Notes: generated by a model from the letters alone, not told the origin. 64,000 nt of DNA from Enterococcus wangshanyuanii (GCF_002197645.1 NZ_CP021874.1:3038001-3102000); one strand, 5' to 3'. Positions 54,193 through 64,000 are shown, numbered from the stretch's first letter. Numbers and translations: made by a program.

Positions 54193-55641
54193 TTACAGAT
54201 ATGGTTCTAACGTGAGCTCTTTCAACTGATGGAGCTCATTTTTTGTTGGGATCGAAGAAATATAGAAGACTGGAATCGTGATGCGTTCCAAAGGAAAGTT
54301 AGAAACAAGCAAATCTGTCTTTTTTAACTGGATTTCTGATAGTTCCGTCCATTCAATGGCTTTTAATGTGACCCGATTTCCAAGATAATCAGCTAACTCC
54401 TGCTGTAAAAAAGCTTTCCAGGCAGGTTCGCCTTGATAAATAAAGTAGACAGTTAAGAGTTGAGGTTGAACTGAAAATATTGCTTGTTGTTCTAATAAGG
54501 TTGCCAAATTAAAAAAGTAATCTGGATAATGGATCGCCACTTCTGAACCTAGAATATCTAGTAATTGTTGATTTCTCGTATTAAAATCCAGCCATTGGTT
54601 TTGTCTATTTATGATCAACTCCTGATATTCCAGTTGAAACATTTCAGATAAAACAGGCGATTCAATATATTTGATCAGTAATAAAACTAAATTAGAGGCT
54701 AACGGTGTTACAGCTAGTCTTGGCAGTTCGATTTCTTCAGCTAAATGGCTAACAAATGACTGCACGGCTGTTTCTAGAGAACCATACTGCTGATTGAACA
54801 CTTCCTTCAATTGAGTACCGTAATGATTATCATAGTTCCAGCTTTCTAAAAAGCAGAAAAAAGCAAAAAAGATCTCTTCTCCCTGTAAATAAATCCCTTC
54901 TTTAGCATACAAATCCTCTAAGTGGGGGGCATACAAAGCAAACAGTGCATCTGACTGCTCAAATGGAAATGTTTCGATACGGCAATTCGCTTTGATCCGA
55001 ATCGTATTGATAAAAAACCAACAGGCACCAAAGATTTGTTCAGTATCGACAGAAATCGACGAGCGGTTGATTTTTTTTAGAAAACGGAAATAATGCTCTT
55101 CATGAATCGCATAATCTGTGAAAAAGTAATTATTGTGAGTAAAAGGAACGAGCAGCCGATGATAAAAAATACGTATGGCACTTTCTTCACCCAAGAGTTT
55201 GGCGTTGGACGCAGTCAATTTGATTTCGACATGATAAGATTTTAACTGCTGGTTGATTTTCTTTGTATGGCGTTTCAATGTTTCCAACGAAACACCACTA
55301 TTTTGAAGAAACGTTGGTGTCACTAATTCTTTAGTGAAAAATAATTCTTTGACTAGTTGGACACTGACAGACTGATCTAAAAAGAGTTCCCATATGTCGT
55401 TCGTCAGTGCGTTACTGGCATTCACCAAACGAATACCAGAACTGTCCGTTTCGATCGACCAACCTAAAGGAAGTTGCTCGCGGATCAATTGTAAATCTGA
55501 AAAAATCGTTCGTTCAGTTGTGCCTATAGTAGCTGACAGATTTTTTGCGGTAATGGTTTGCTGATTCAACAACTGCTCCAATAATAGGATCTGCCGTTGG
55601 ATATCTTTTTCTGTAATGATTTTTTTTAGCATTGAATACAT
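54193..55641 (-). CDS. Mga-like helix-turn-helix regulator
   Basis: The 482-residue protein has two N-terminal DNA-binding segments (about 15-60 and 85-135: [40 protein letters not shown]), a long helical middle and a C-terminal EIIB-like part (from about 400, [20 protein letters not shown]). It belongs to the same class as the protein at 24922-26457. RBS GGAGGG seven bases before the ATG. Its targets are unknown; nothing clearly surface-exposed is adjacent. Confidence 0.8.
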   Translation of the reverse strand: MYSMLKKIITEKDIQRQILLLEQLLNQQTITAKNLSATIGTTERTIFSDLQLIREQLPLGWSIETDSSGIRLVNASNALTNDIWELFLDQSVSVQLVKELFFTKELVTPTFLQNSGVSLETLKRHTKKINQQLKSYHVEIKLTASNAKLLGEESAIRIFYHRLLVPFTHNNYFFTDYAIHEEHYFRFLKKINRSSISVDTEQIFGACWFFINTIRIKANCRIETFPFEQSDALFALYAPHLEDLYAKEGIYLQGEEIFFAFFCFLESWNYDNHYGTQLKEVFNQQYGSLETAVQSFVSHLAEEIELPRLAVTPLASNLVLLLIKYIESPVLSEMFQLEYQELIINRQNQWLDFNTRNQQLLDILGSEVAIHYPDYFFNLATLLEQQAIFSVQPQLLTVYFIYQGEPAWKAFLQQELADYLGNRVTLKAIEWTELSEIQLKKTDLLVSNFPLERITIPVFYISSIPTKNELHQLKELTLEPYL

Positions 55642-55708
55642 AGTGAGACCCTCCAGAATTCAAGTATCTTTGATCCGAGGTGACATCAAATCAACGACCA
55701 ATACGTTA

Positions 55709-56518
55709 TTATAATACGGAAGTTAACCAGTTGTCTAAATGTTTAAGCACCTTTTGTACCTGACTGTCCTGTGAAAGCTTAAGAAAATCATGTTCCAGAT
55801 AGTAAACAGGTTCAAATCTGCTGTTAGGAATCGTTTTTCCAAGTAGTTTGCTATAGCGAAACGGGATTTCTTCATCAGAACTACTGGCGCTGCTGAAACA
55901 AGGAGGAAATGTCTGTAGCGTTTCTTTTGTGATGGCGAACTCATGGATAGTTTCCTCATTTATGCCATAAAATTTACTGATCATTTGGTTTTGAACAGCA
56001 TAGTGATAAAGAAGGTATCTATTCAAAAAAGGATCATCCCAGATTTTATTTTCTTGATCCACTTGCTGGATTTCTTTTTCAGAGATCGTTTGCTCGATTA
56101 AATGTCGTGGCGAATCAAGAAACGATAAGTCTGTGTATCCGTAAAAATTGATCAAAAAATCAGGTCGAGGTGTTACTCCTCGCTTAACTAACTGCAACAT
56201 CAAAAAGCTCCCTGCAGAACGTCCGCAAAAGCCGAATGGGCGTGACTGGATCACTTCGTCTTTCAATAAAGCAACTGTGTCTTCAAGTGCAGTCAGGATA
56301 TTTGGTAAGGTTGTGTTTGGTGCAAGTAAATAATCGACGGCGATCACTTGGAAATCATTTTTTAAAAAGACTTGTTTTAATTCTTCAGTTAAATCTCCTT
56401 TTGTACCATAGATAAGACCACCGCCGTGAAAGTAAATGATCGTTTTTTGTGGTTCAATACCTTCTGCTTGATAAATATCTACAGCTGCGCCATTAGCTAA
56501 TTGGCGTGTTTTTTTCAT
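55709..56518 (-). CDS. Alpha/beta hydrolase (esterase, HSL/acetyl esterase-like)
   Basis: This 269-residue protein shows YFHGGGLIYG (oxyanion hole HGGG, about 30-39) and GRSAGSF (nucleophile Ser in G-x-S-A-G, near residue 101) followed by an acid/His pair expected in the C-terminal third (LEHDFLKLS). It would hydrolyse short esters or amides. Its start lies inside the 3' end of the pucR-like gene (26-base overlap), so it is cotranscribed with that regulator and may belong to the same catabolic pathway. Confidence 0.82.
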   Translation of the reverse strand: MKKTRQLANGAAVDIYQAEGIEPQKTIIYFHGGGLIYGTKGDLTEELKQVFLKNDFQVIAVDYLLAPNTTLPNILTALEDTVALLKDEVIQSRPFGFCGRSAGSFLMLQLVKRGVTPRPDFLINFYGYTDLSFLDSPRHLIEQTISEKEIQQVDQENKIWDDPFLNRYLLYHYAVQNQMISKFYGINEETIHEFAITKETLQTFPPCFSSASSSDEEIPFRYSKLLGKTIPNSRFEPVYYLEHDFLKLSQDSQVQKVLKHLDNWLTSVL

Positions 56519-58085
56519 GGGCTTTTCTCCTCATTTTGATAATATAGGTGCCGATTTCATAATTTAAAAGCTGTAAAGGATTAGAAAAATCAATTGCTAA
56601 CAGCTGCTCGGCTTTATTTAAACGGTAACGGATCGTTTTCGAATGTAAAAACATCGCTTCAGCTGTTTGCTTGTAGTTTCGTTCATTTCTTAAAAATTGG
56701 TAGAACGTTTCAAAAAGATCGTAATTGTTATTCGCTAGCTGCTGCAAGGATTCAGGAACAAACGTATCCATTTCACTTAACTGTTCATTTTGGATAAAGT
56801 AGCGAAAAATCCCGATATCCGCTAAACTAACGATCGCATCGCTATAAAATTCTTCATTGAACCGTAAAATATCTAAGCATTCCATCAATATCTCTTTGAT
56901 TTCCTGCTTTGGTTTGACATTACTGATCGCCAAGGATAGATCAGGATTTGCCTCTAACGTTTTCTCTAAAAGATGCTCGACCTGCTCCTTTGTGATGCTG
57001 CCATTTGCTCCATCAAAATTAAAAAGAACGACGGAATAGCTATGCTGATCGAAAAAAATAGAACGGACTTTCAGCGAGCGTAATAATGAAAGAACTTTTT
57101 CCTTGATCAGCTGAATCGTCGTTGAACGTGTCGAAAAAGCCACCGCCTGATAGGAAGGAAATAGACTCATATTTGCTTCAAGCAACAAACTATCCAGCTC
57201 ATCTGGGTTAGCCGGCGTATTTTGTAAAATCGCATCTGCTAAATTATTTAAACGAGTATAGCGCTCTTTTTTCAATAAACGTTCTGTATTGAATTTTTCC
57301 TGCAGCACATCGATCGTATTTTCGATAATCACAAGATCCGTTTCCTTGATCTCAGGTTCATTTAAATAAACTAATAATAAACAATTGGATGAATAGCTGT
57401 TAAAAATACTGACTTCAAGTGCTTGCTGTGTTTTGACACTCGATTGCGAATAAAGTTGTAAAAGAGAATAATCATTCTTCGTAAATTCGCCATTTGTGAC
57501 AGCTTCACGCGATAAGACGATGCCGTCTTTGGCTTGTTCTCCAAAATTGATTTCAATATGTTTATCGATCAATTTCAAGCTGCAGGGACTCCCGATGATC
57601 TGATAAAATTCCTGCATGATGGCTTCTAATGTCGGAAAGCCTTTTTCTAATCGAGTAAATCGTTGCCGCACTTCATAATACGTACGCAAAATATGTGTTT
57701 GATGATTGAGCAAAGGCTCATAGATCGTGAGTAAGATTTTTTCGTAACTAACTTCCTGAGAGATTTTGATCAAAGGAATTTGATATTTAAAACATAAATC
57801 AATGAACCAAGTAGGGATCATCGTAATGAATCGATCCATTTTTACCACTAAACCACTCACACCAATAACCTGCATCTTTGAAAAAAATTCTTCCAATACT
57901 TCATTTGATTGCCCATTGAATGCGTAAAAAGAAGTCAAAATCAGCTGGTTTTTCTTGCTCCACTGCTCAATATCAATAGCTTCAAGCACCATCGCTGACT
58001 CCACATCATTTTCCAGGCCGATCTCCTTCGTTAGAATTTTACTCGTTTTTAAGTCTCCGATCGACAAAAGTTCCTTCAATTTCAT
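56493..58085 (-). CDS. PucR family transcriptional regulator
   Basis: Start at ATG 58085 (AAAGGTG eight bases upstream). The 530-residue protein has an N-terminal PucR domain (about 5-120: LKELLSIGDLKTSKILTKEI...), a middle GGDEF-like/CdaR region and a C-terminal PucR helix-turn-helix (about 455-515: FYQFLRNERNYKQTAEAMFL, HSKTIRYRLNKAEQLL). PucR regulators control purine and ureide catabolism and sense pathway intermediates. It is divergent from the FdrA operon (122 bases between starts), which is almost certainly its target. Confidence 0.9.
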   Translation of the reverse strand: MKLKELLSIGDLKTSKILTKEIGLENDVESAMVLEAIDIEQWSKKNQLILTSFYAFNGQSNEVLEEFFSKMQVIGVSGLVVKMDRFITMIPTWFIDLCFKYQIPLIKISQEVSYEKILLTIYEPLLNHQTHILRTYYEVRQRFTRLEKGFPTLEAIMQEFYQIIGSPCSLKLIDKHIEINFGEQAKDGIVLSREAVTNGEFTKNDYSLLQLYSQSSVKTQQALEVSIFNSYSSNCLLLVYLNEPEIKETDLVIIENTIDVLQEKFNTERLLKKERYTRLNNLADAILQNTPANPDELDSLLLEANMSLFPSYQAVAFSTRSTTIQLIKEKVLSLLRSLKVRSIFFDQHSYSVVLFNFDGANGSITKEQVEHLLEKTLEANPDLSLAISNVKPKQEIKEILMECLDILRFNEEFYSDAIVSLADIGIFRYFIQNEQLSEMDTFVPESLQQLANNNYDLFETFYQFLRNERNYKQTAEAMFLHSKTIRYRLNKAEQLLAIDFSNPLQLLNYEIGTYIIKMRRKAHEKNTPIS

Positions 58086-58207
58086 TAAAATCACCTTTTT
58101 CCCCTATATGGATAAAAATTATATCATTTTTTTAGAATATTGTCCGATGAAAACACATTCATTTTTGGATTACAATAAAAACGTAAGAGAGAGATAGGAG
58201 GATACAT

Positions 58208-61200
58208 ATGTTAAACACAGTAATTTTAAAGAATAATTACCAAGATTCCATTAACTTGATGTTGTTGACCAACCAAATTAATGCGCTTTCTGCTGTCAAA
58301 ATGAGTCAACTGATGATGGGGACAGATGCCAATAAAGACATTTTACTAAACACAGAACTGCTGACAGATGAAGCAAAGGCTGCTTCACCAAATGATTTGA
58401 TGATCGTTGTCGATAGCGATGAACCGACGATCATGGATCAAGTATTGCCAGAAGTCGATAAATTTCTAAGTGATTTATCCTCAAAGGGTGCAGATGAAAA
58501 AGATCATGCATCAACCTCATGGAAAGAAGCGCTGGAAGAATTACCGGATGCTAATATGGCATTATTCAGTATTCCAGGAGAATATGGTGCAGCTGAAATG
58601 GAAACCGCTTTAAAGAATGGGCTACATGTCTTTTCATTTACAGACAACATCCCCGTTGAAGATGAAGTGAAATTGAAAAAACTAGCACATGAAAAAGGAT
58701 TGTTGATGATGGGACCTGATTGTGGTACTGGAATCATTTCAAGTATTCCTATCGCGTTCACAAATGTTATCACGCCAGGAAATATTGGTGTGGTTGGCGC
58801 TTCTGGAACAGGAATCCAAGAAGTAACAACGATCATCGATCGTTTAGGCGGCGGTGTTGTACATGCTATCGGTACTGGCGGACGTGATTTAAGTGATAAA
58901 GTCGGTGCAGTGACAATGAAAGATGCTATCGTTGCTTTGGAGAACCACGAACCAACAGATGTGATCTGTGTCATCTCTAAACCACCTGCAAAAGAAGTAC
59001 GTGATGAAGTCGTTCAACTATTACAAAGTATATCAAAACCAGTTGTAGCGATCTTCTTAGGTGAAAAACCAACGGCTCATGAAGGCAAAGTTTATTTAGC
59101 TCATACATTAGAAGAAACAGCTCAAATCGCGGTTGATCTAGCCAATGATACAGCGATCAAAGCCAATTACTTTGAAGAAATCGAAATGCCGAAAGTTCGT
59201 GCATTAAGTGAAGAAAAAGTAATCACTGGTTTGTATTCTGGCGGTACCTTAGCTGCAGAAGCTGGTATGTTGATCTCAGAAGCATTAGGTTTAGACGGCT
59301 TAGTGAAAAAAGAAGGATATGTCTTAAAATCACATGGCTATGATGTGATCGATCTAGGCGACGATATTTATACGCAAGGCAAACCGCATCCAATGATCGA
59401 TCCAGAAGTCCGCATCAAAAAAATCCGTGAGTACGCAGAGGATCAAAAAACTGGCGTAATCTTACTTGATTTCGTTCTTGGTTATGGCGCTCACGAAGAT
59501 ATGGTCGGTGCTTTACTTCCTGTCATCAAAGAAGAGCAAGCAAAAGCCGCGGCAAATGGACGTGAACTGTATTTTGTTGCAACCGTTGTAGGCACAAACA
59601 ATGATCCGCAAAACTATGCACAAGCAGTGAATCAACTAAAAGAAAACAACGTTTTGGTTGCACCAAGTAACGCTAAAGCTGTTCGTCTTGCTTTAGGTCT
59701 AAAAGGCATCTCATTGTCAGAAGCAGACAAAGCAGTTGCTCCTTATCAAGGTGAAACAATTGCAGTTCCAGCGGCTGGTGAAAAAGTCATGGAACTATTG
59801 AATACAAAACCAAGAATCATCAATGTCGGATTACAAAGTTTCAATGAATCGATTCAAAAATTCGATGGTAAATCTGAACAATTCAACTGGAAACCAAGAG
59901 CTAACGGCAATAAGAAAATGATCAAAATTCTAAATGCTTTAGAAGATCATGCAGAAGAAATCGATCGTGAAAACCAAAAAGTAATCGAAAAAATCAAAAA
60001 TGCTCAACCATTCTTGACAGATGTTGTCTTAGCCAAAACAGTGATTCCAGAACTGAATGAAGCACAAAAAACAATCTTACATGCAGGTCCGCCAATTGAA
60101 TGGCAAGCAATGACAGGTCCAATGAAAGGTGCTGTAGTCGGTGCAGCAATTTTTGAAGGCTGGGCAGCGAATGAAGCCGAAGTTAGTCAAATGATCAAAA
60201 ACAATGAGATTCGTTTTATCCCTTGTCATCATGTGAATGCCGTAGGACCAATGGGCGGGATCACATCAGCAAATATGCCTGTCTTTGTCGTAGAAAACCG
60301 CTTAGATGGCACACGCGGCTACTGTACAATGAATGAAGGGATCGGAAAAGTTTTACGTTTTGGTGCCTTCTCAGAAGAAGTGATCACACGATTGAACTGG
60401 CTACGCGATGTTTTAGGGCCAACTCTTTCAAAAGCGTTAAGTAAAAGTGAAGACGGCATCAACCTAAGTGTGCTGATCGCTCGTTCGATCACGATGGGAG
60501 ATGAATTCCATCAACGTAACTTTGCAGCATCATTGAACTTCTTACGTGAAATCGCTCCTTATATCATCTTAGTCGATATGGATGTTCAAGACCGCTTCGA
60601 TGTCATGAAATTCTTGGCAGACACTGATCAGTTCTTCTTGAATATCATGATGGCAGCAGGTAAAACGATGGTTGATACAGCAAGAAAAGAAGCCAAAGGT
60701 ACGATCGTAACGACACTTGCCAGAAATGGTGTGGACTTTGGGGTTCGTATTGCTGAAACTAATGATGAATGGTTTACTGCACCGGTGAACTTACCAAAAG
60801 GTCTATATTTTACTGGTTTTACAGAAGAAGACGGCAACCCTGATATGGGTGACAGTGCGATCACAGAAACAGTCGGAGTTGGTGGTATGGCAATGGTTGC
60901 AGCGCCTGGTGTTACTCGTTTCGTTGGTGCAGGTGGCTTCCAGGATGCGCTTGATACATCAAATGAAATGGCAAAAATCAGTGATACACACAATCCAACC
61001 TGGACGATTCCAACTTGGGACTTCCAAGGAACTTGTTTAGGTATCGATATCCGTAAAGTCGTTGAAACAGGGATCACACCAGTGATCAATACAGGGATCG
61101 CTCATAAAGATGCCGGTGTTGGCCAAATCGGTGCAGGAACTGTCCGTGCACCTCTCGCTTGTTTTGAAAAAGCTTTAGAAGCGTATGCAAAAGAGTTAGG

Positions 61201-61216
61201 TATCACTGTCGATTAA
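58208..61216 (+). CDS. FdrA-DUF1116 (YlbE) fusion protein, probable carbamoyl-transfer enzyme
   Basis: The 1002-residue protein joins two proteins that are separate in E. coli. Residues 1 to about 525 match FdrA, a succinyl-CoA-synthetase-like protein (GPDCGTGIISS, GVVGASGTGIQEVTTIIDRL and GTGGRDLSDKVG). Residues about 540-1000 match DUF1116/YlbE (NVGLQSFNESIQKFDG, PCHHVNAVGPMGGITSANMP, RGYCTMNEGIGKVLRFGAF). In E. coli, fdrA, ylbE and ylbF (allF, allG, allH) have been linked to oxamate carbamoyltransferase, which feeds carbamate kinase. No ylbF (DUF2877) is visible in this window. The protein should generate carbamoyl phosphate from a carbamoylated acid. RBS AGGAGG; first gene of the operon. 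Confidence 0.85.
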   Translation: MLNTVILKNNYQDSINLMLLTNQINALSAVKMSQLMMGTDANKDILLNTELLTDEAKAASPNDLMIVVDSDEPTIMDQVLPEVDKFLSDLSSKGADEKDHASTSWKEALEELPDANMALFSIPGEYGAAEMETALKNGLHVFSFTDNIPVEDEVKLKKLAHEKGLLMMGPDCGTGIISSIPIAFTNVITPGNIGVVGASGTGIQEVTTIIDRLGGGVVHAIGTGGRDLSDKVGAVTMKDAIVALENHEPTDVICVISKPPAKEVRDEVVQLLQSISKPVVAIFLGEKPTAHEGKVYLAHTLEETAQIAVDLANDTAIKANYFEEIEMPKVRALSEEKVITGLYSGGTLAAEAGMLISEALGLDGLVKKEGYVLKSHGYDVIDLGDDIYTQGKPHPMIDPEVRIKKIREYAEDQKTGVILLDFVLGYGAHEDMVGALLPVIKEEQAKAAANGRELYFVATVVGTNNDPQNYAQAVNQLKENNVLVAPSNAKAVRLALGLKGISLSEADKAVAPYQGETIAVPAAGEKVMELLNTKPRIINVGLQSFNESIQKFDGKSEQFNWKPRANGNKKMIKILNALEDHAEEIDRENQKVIEKIKNAQPFLTDVVLAKTVIPELNEAQKTILHAGPPIEWQAMTGPMKGAVVGAAIFEGWAANEAEVSQMIKNNEIRFIPCHHVNAVGPMGGITSANMPVFVVENRLDGTRGYCTMNEGIGKVLRFGAFSEEVITRLNWLRDVLGPTLSKALSKSEDGINLSVLIARSITMGDEFHQRNFAASLNFLREIAPYIILVDMDVQDRFDVMKFLADTDQFFLNIMMAAGKTMVDTARKEAKGTIVTTLARNGVDFGVRIAETNDEWFTAPVNLPKGLYFTGFTEEDGNPDMGDSAITETVGVGGMAMVAAPGVTRFVGAGGFQDALDTSNEMAKISDTHNPTWTIPTWDFQGTCLGIDIRKVVETGITPVINTGIAHKDAGVGQIGAGTVRAPLACFEKALEAYAKELGITVD

Positions 61217-61240
61217 TCGACTACTAAGGAGGAAGAAAAC

Positions 61241-62173
61241 GTGCTGAACGTGATTGCTTTAGGCGGAAACGCCATTTTAGATAAAATTCCGACAGATGAA
61301 GGACAACGTGAGGTTGTTAGAAATGTAGCAACTGAGATCGCTTCATTTATCAAACAAGGAGAACAAGTTGTCTTGTGTCATGGAAATGGACCGCAAGTGG
61401 GGAACTTGCTGATCCAGCAACAAATGGGTGATTCTGAAAAAACACCGATGATGAAACTAGATACAAATGTTGCGATGACCGAAGGCAGTATTGGCTATTG
61501 GATCCAGCAAGAGCTTCAAAATGAATTAAAGAAACAAGGGGTAGAAAAAAGTGTTGTCAGTGTTGTAACACAAGTAGAAGTGGATAAAAACGACCCGTCA
61601 TTTACGACACCAACAAAACCGATCGGGCCTTTTTATACAAAAGAAGAAGCAGATGAAAAAGTGATGAAAGGAGAAGGCGTTTACGCAGAAGATTCTGGAC
61701 GTGGTTACCGTAAGGTGATCGCGTCCCCAGAGCCAAAACGAATCATCGAAAAAGCAGCGATCCAATCATTGATCGCAGCAGACGTTATTACCGTTTGTGT
61801 CGGCGGTGGTGGCGTTCCAGTTGTTTCTGACGAGCAAGGAATATTGACGGGGGTTGAAGCAGTGATCGACAAAGATCTATCTGCACAAAAATTAGCTGAA
61901 GAAATTGGAGCAGAGCGTTTGATTGTTTTGACAGGTGTTGATAACATTTATGTTAACTTCAATCAACCAGATCAAAAGAAATTAGAAACACTGACGGTTG
62001 CAGAAGCACAGCAGTACATTTCAGAAGGCCAGTTTCCAGCTGGAAGTATGTTGCCAAAAGTAGAGTCAGCGATTGCCTTTGTCAACGATCGAAAAGACAG
62101 AGAAGTTGTCATCACCTCTATCGAAAACCTTGGGAACATTCCTAAAGGCTATGGAACAAAAATCGTTTGTTAA
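61241..62173 (+). CDS. Carbamate kinase (catabolic)
   Basis: This 310-residue protein shows ALGGNAIL, HGNGPQVGNLLIQQ, VCVGGGGVPVV, AVIDKDLSAQKLAEEIGAE and GSMLPKVESAIAFV, all carbamate-kinase hallmarks. It converts carbamoyl phosphate and ADP to ATP, CO2 and ammonia. GTG start with AAGGAGG at seven bases. Its place directly after FdrA-DUF1116 corresponds to E. coli ybcF (allK) rather than arcC, as no arginine deiminase genes are near. Confidence 0.93.
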   Translation: MLNVIALGGNAILDKIPTDEGQREVVRNVATEIASFIKQGEQVVLCHGNGPQVGNLLIQQQMGDSEKTPMMKLDTNVAMTEGSIGYWIQQELQNELKKQGVEKSVVSVVTQVEVDKNDPSFTTPTKPIGPFYTKEEADEKVMKGEGVYAEDSGRGYRKVIASPEPKRIIEKAAIQSLIAADVITVCVGGGGVPVVSDEQGILTGVEAVIDKDLSAQKLAEEIGAERLIVLTGVDNIYVNFNQPDQKKLETLTVAEAQQYISEGQFPAGSMLPKVESAIAFVNDRKDREVVITSIENLGNIPKGYGTKIVC

Positions 62174-62200
62174 CTAAAAAGAACAAGAAGGAGTAGGACG

Positions 62201-63559
62201 ATGAACTTACGAAAGAAAATGATGTTTCTTTTATTCTCGATTTTTATTGGGGGATTATCGGGAATCAGTGCGTACGCGGCAGAAATGGATAAAGTCGTTG
62301 CGCCTACAGGATTTAAAGCAATTTTAGTATTGATACCATTGATTTTAGTTTTAGTATTATTGTTCAAAAAAGTTGATATGATCATCGCTGGGTTAGTTGC
62401 TGGGATTTTGGCCATGATCATCGGCGGGATCAGTTTAGCAGATGCGAATACACAACTATTGGAAACCATTCCATCTATGTTGAGTATCACTGTACCGATC
62501 ATCAACTCAGCTGTTGCAATGGCTGTATTTAAAGCCGGCAGTTATTCAGCGGCCCTAACCTTAGCAAAACGCGGGACAAAAGGAAAAGTAGAATATGTTT
62601 CAGCGTTTATCGTTATTCTATTAGCAGCAGCAACCTATATGTCAGGGATCGGCGGCGGAAGTGCAATGGTTATTGCGCCATTAGCCTTTGCAGCAGTGGG
62701 TGTTGTACCTGAGTTGATCGCAGCGATGTCATTAGCGGCAGCAGTATCATTTACAACTTCACCAGCTTCTCTTGAATCAAGTATTGTGTCAAAATTAGGC
62801 GATGTCAGCGTGGCTTCTTATGTGTCACAAATGCGTCCATTCTGGTTATTATTTGTTGTTTTAGCGATCGTTTTAGCCTTTTGGGGTACGAAACATCGTA
62901 ATATCGGCTTTAAAGAGTCAGAAGATGATGAGTATGAACAAAAAAGTAATGGTGAGTTGTTCAAAATCACCTTACCAGCTATTTTCTTATTATTCGCTGT
63001 AATTTTTGGCCCTGTTGTGAATGACTTGATCGGCTTTGCTTTCTTCACACCGCTTGTGTATATGGTGTTGACATTGGTCTTGGTTTACTTATGTACAAAC
63101 TTTACGATGAATCAATCTGTCGAAGCGATGGTCGATGGTTCGACGTATATTTTGACTCGTTTATTCCAAGTTGGGATTTTCTTAGCCTTCATCAATGTGA
63201 TCGCTCAAACAGGAACCTTTGCTGTCATTGCAGGTGTTGCTCAAAATGCGCCTGAGTTTATCGTAGTACCTGTAGCGATCTTAACAGGTATCTTGATCGG
63301 AATTCCAGCAGGAGCTTATGTTGGTTCGGTATTGACATTAGTCTTGCCAGTCGCTGTTTCATTGGGCTTCCCGCCATTGGCATTAGGTTTTGTGACGGTA
63401 GGTGTCGGTTTAGGCAGCCAAATGAGTTTCGTAAATATCACGATGCAGGCATTGTCTTCTGGTTTCCAAATCCCGATTTTAGATGTGGTAAAAGGAAATG
63501 TGAAATGGTTGAGTCTTGCGTCAGTTATTCTATTAGTTATTGGTTTTATTTTTGGATAA
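62201..63559 (+). CDS. Membrane transporter (ion-transporter superfamily-like)
   Basis: The 452-residue protein has an N-terminal signal-like segment and about eleven membrane helices. A conserved stretch TYMSGIGGGSAMVIAPLAFA and SFTTSPASLESSI, repeated in character near residue 400 (GVGLGSQMSFVNI), looks like the two re-entrant loops of CitMHS/DcuC/GntP-type carriers. RBS AAGGAG. It lies between carbamate kinase and the amidohydrolase, so it probably imports the pathway substrate (a small anion or ureide). Exact family not certain. Confidence 0.75.
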   Translation: MNLRKKMMFLLFSIFIGGLSGISAYAAEMDKVVAPTGFKAILVLIPLILVLVLLFKKVDMIIAGLVAGILAMIIGGISLADANTQLLETIPSMLSITVPIINSAVAMAVFKAGSYSAALTLAKRGTKGKVEYVSAFIVILLAAATYMSGIGGGSAMVIAPLAFAAVGVVPELIAAMSLAAAVSFTTSPASLESSIVSKLGDVSVASYVSQMRPFWLLFVVLAIVLAFWGTKHRNIGFKESEDDEYEQKSNGELFKITLPAIFLLFAVIFGPVVNDLIGFAFFTPLVYMVLTLVLVYLCTNFTMNQSVEAMVDGSTYILTRLFQVGIFLAFINVIAQTGTFAVIAGVAQNAPEFIVVPVAILTGILIGIPAGAYVGSVLTLVLPVAVSLGFPPLALGFVTVGVGLGSQMSFVNITMQALSSGFQIPILDVVKGNVKWLSLASVILLVIGFIFG

Positions 63560-63580
63560 ACAAAATAAGGAGTGGAAAAA

Positions 63581-64000
63581 ATGGATTTATTGATCAAACA
63601 AGCACGTATTAAAGATGGCGAAGCATTACAAGATGTAGCGATCGACAATGGAAAAATCGTTGAAATTGCACCTGAAATCACTGGAGATGCCAAAGAAGTG
63701 ATCGAAGCAAATGGTCGAGTGTTGATTCCTGGTTTAGTAGAAAGCCATATTCATTTGGACAAAGCCTTGATCGCAGATAGAGAACCTAACAAATCTGGTA
63801 CCTTGCAAGAAGCGATTCAAGTAACAGCTAAGTTGAAACCGACATTTACAGAAGAAGACATATACAGCCGTGCCAAACAAGCATTAGAAATGATCATCAG
63901 CCATGGGGCGACAGCAGTTAGAACCCATGCAGAATTTGATCCGGCACAAGGCTTTACAGGCTTCAACACGATCATGAAATTAAAAGAAGAATACAAAGAC
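63581..64000 (+). CDS. Cytosine-deaminase-like amidohydrolase (3' truncated)
   Basis: The first 140 residues are visible. MDLLIKQARIKDGEALQDVA and the sandwich strands are followed by IPGLVESHIHLDKALI, carrying the HxH metal motif of the amidohydrolase superfamily, with the HLDKA form typical of cytosine deaminase and related aminohydrolases, and RTHAEFDP further on. RBS AAGGAG; it is the fourth gene of the operon. It would open or deaminate a cyclic amide or amidine upstream of the carbamoyl-transfer step. The gene continues beyond the window. Confidence 0.85.
   Translation, partial: MDLLIKQARIKDGEALQDVAIDNGKIVEIAPEITGDAKEVIEANGRVLIPGLVESHIHLDKALIADREPNKSGTLQEAIQVTAKLKPTFTEEDIYSRAKQALEMIISHGATAVRTHAEFDPAQGFTGFNTIMKLKEEYKD

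Overview
The window looks like an Enterococcus chromosome. The DNA is AT-rich. It carries a full WxL surface-protein locus (WxL proteins, a DUF916/DUF3324 anchor and a small LPxTG protein), Mga-like regulators, LXG-type T7SS effectors, a LytTR/DUF3021 pair and a Gram-positive siphophage lysis cassette. The genus call is an inference from gene content; no rRNA or tRNA gene was seen.

Layout. 1-6.5 kb is the late end of a prophage: tail protein, two small ORFs, tail fibre, a metallophosphoesterase, holin, an exported amidase endolysin and a lipoprotein. It is followed by a gene-poor junction with broken host-gene fragments. 7.2-11.4 kb is a type VII secretion toxin island: an LXG effector with an EndoU-like C-terminus, its immunity gene, a broken second toxin tip with an intact putative immunity gene, and a chimeric ORF, punctuated by a 51-bp repeated hairpin. 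11.6-19.6 kb holds a lipoprotein, a DUF2975/XRE membrane operon with a near-perfect palindromic operator, a LysR/rhodanese pair and an ECF sigma/anti-sigma pair. 19.8-24.6 kb is a beta-glucoside locus (ROK kinase, RpiR regulator, PTS EIIC, GH1 phospho-beta-glucosidase). 24.9-34.9 kb is an Mga-like regulator divergent from the WxL locus, which is interrupted by an IS3-family element.

35-38.4 kb holds an ABC exporter with LytTR/DUF3021 regulators and a DinB protein. 38.4-40.0 kb is a second, decayed EndoU toxin/immunity cassette on the minus strand. It is paralogous to the one at 9 kb but has lost its LXG domain, and a further fragment with an in-frame stop lies beside it. 40.4-47.6 kb holds a MarR-regulated heterodimeric ABC multidrug exporter with one degenerate ATP site, a lipoprotein nucleotidase and truA. 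After a stretch of gene debris (47.6-48.3 kb) come a 1001-residue LTA-synthase-like membrane sulfatase, a P-type cation ATPase and another Mga-like regulator.

55.7-64 kb is a catabolic locus. A PucR regulator and an alpha/beta hydrolase face an operon encoding an FdrA-DUF1116 fusion, carbamate kinase, a membrane transporter and the start of a cytosine-deaminase-like amidohydrolase. The operon resembles the oxamate carbamoyltransferase/carbamate kinase end of allantoin catabolism, rewired with a deaminase and its own transporter. It is the best candidate here for a little-described metabolic system. The paired EndoU toxin cassettes are the best candidate for active module recombination.
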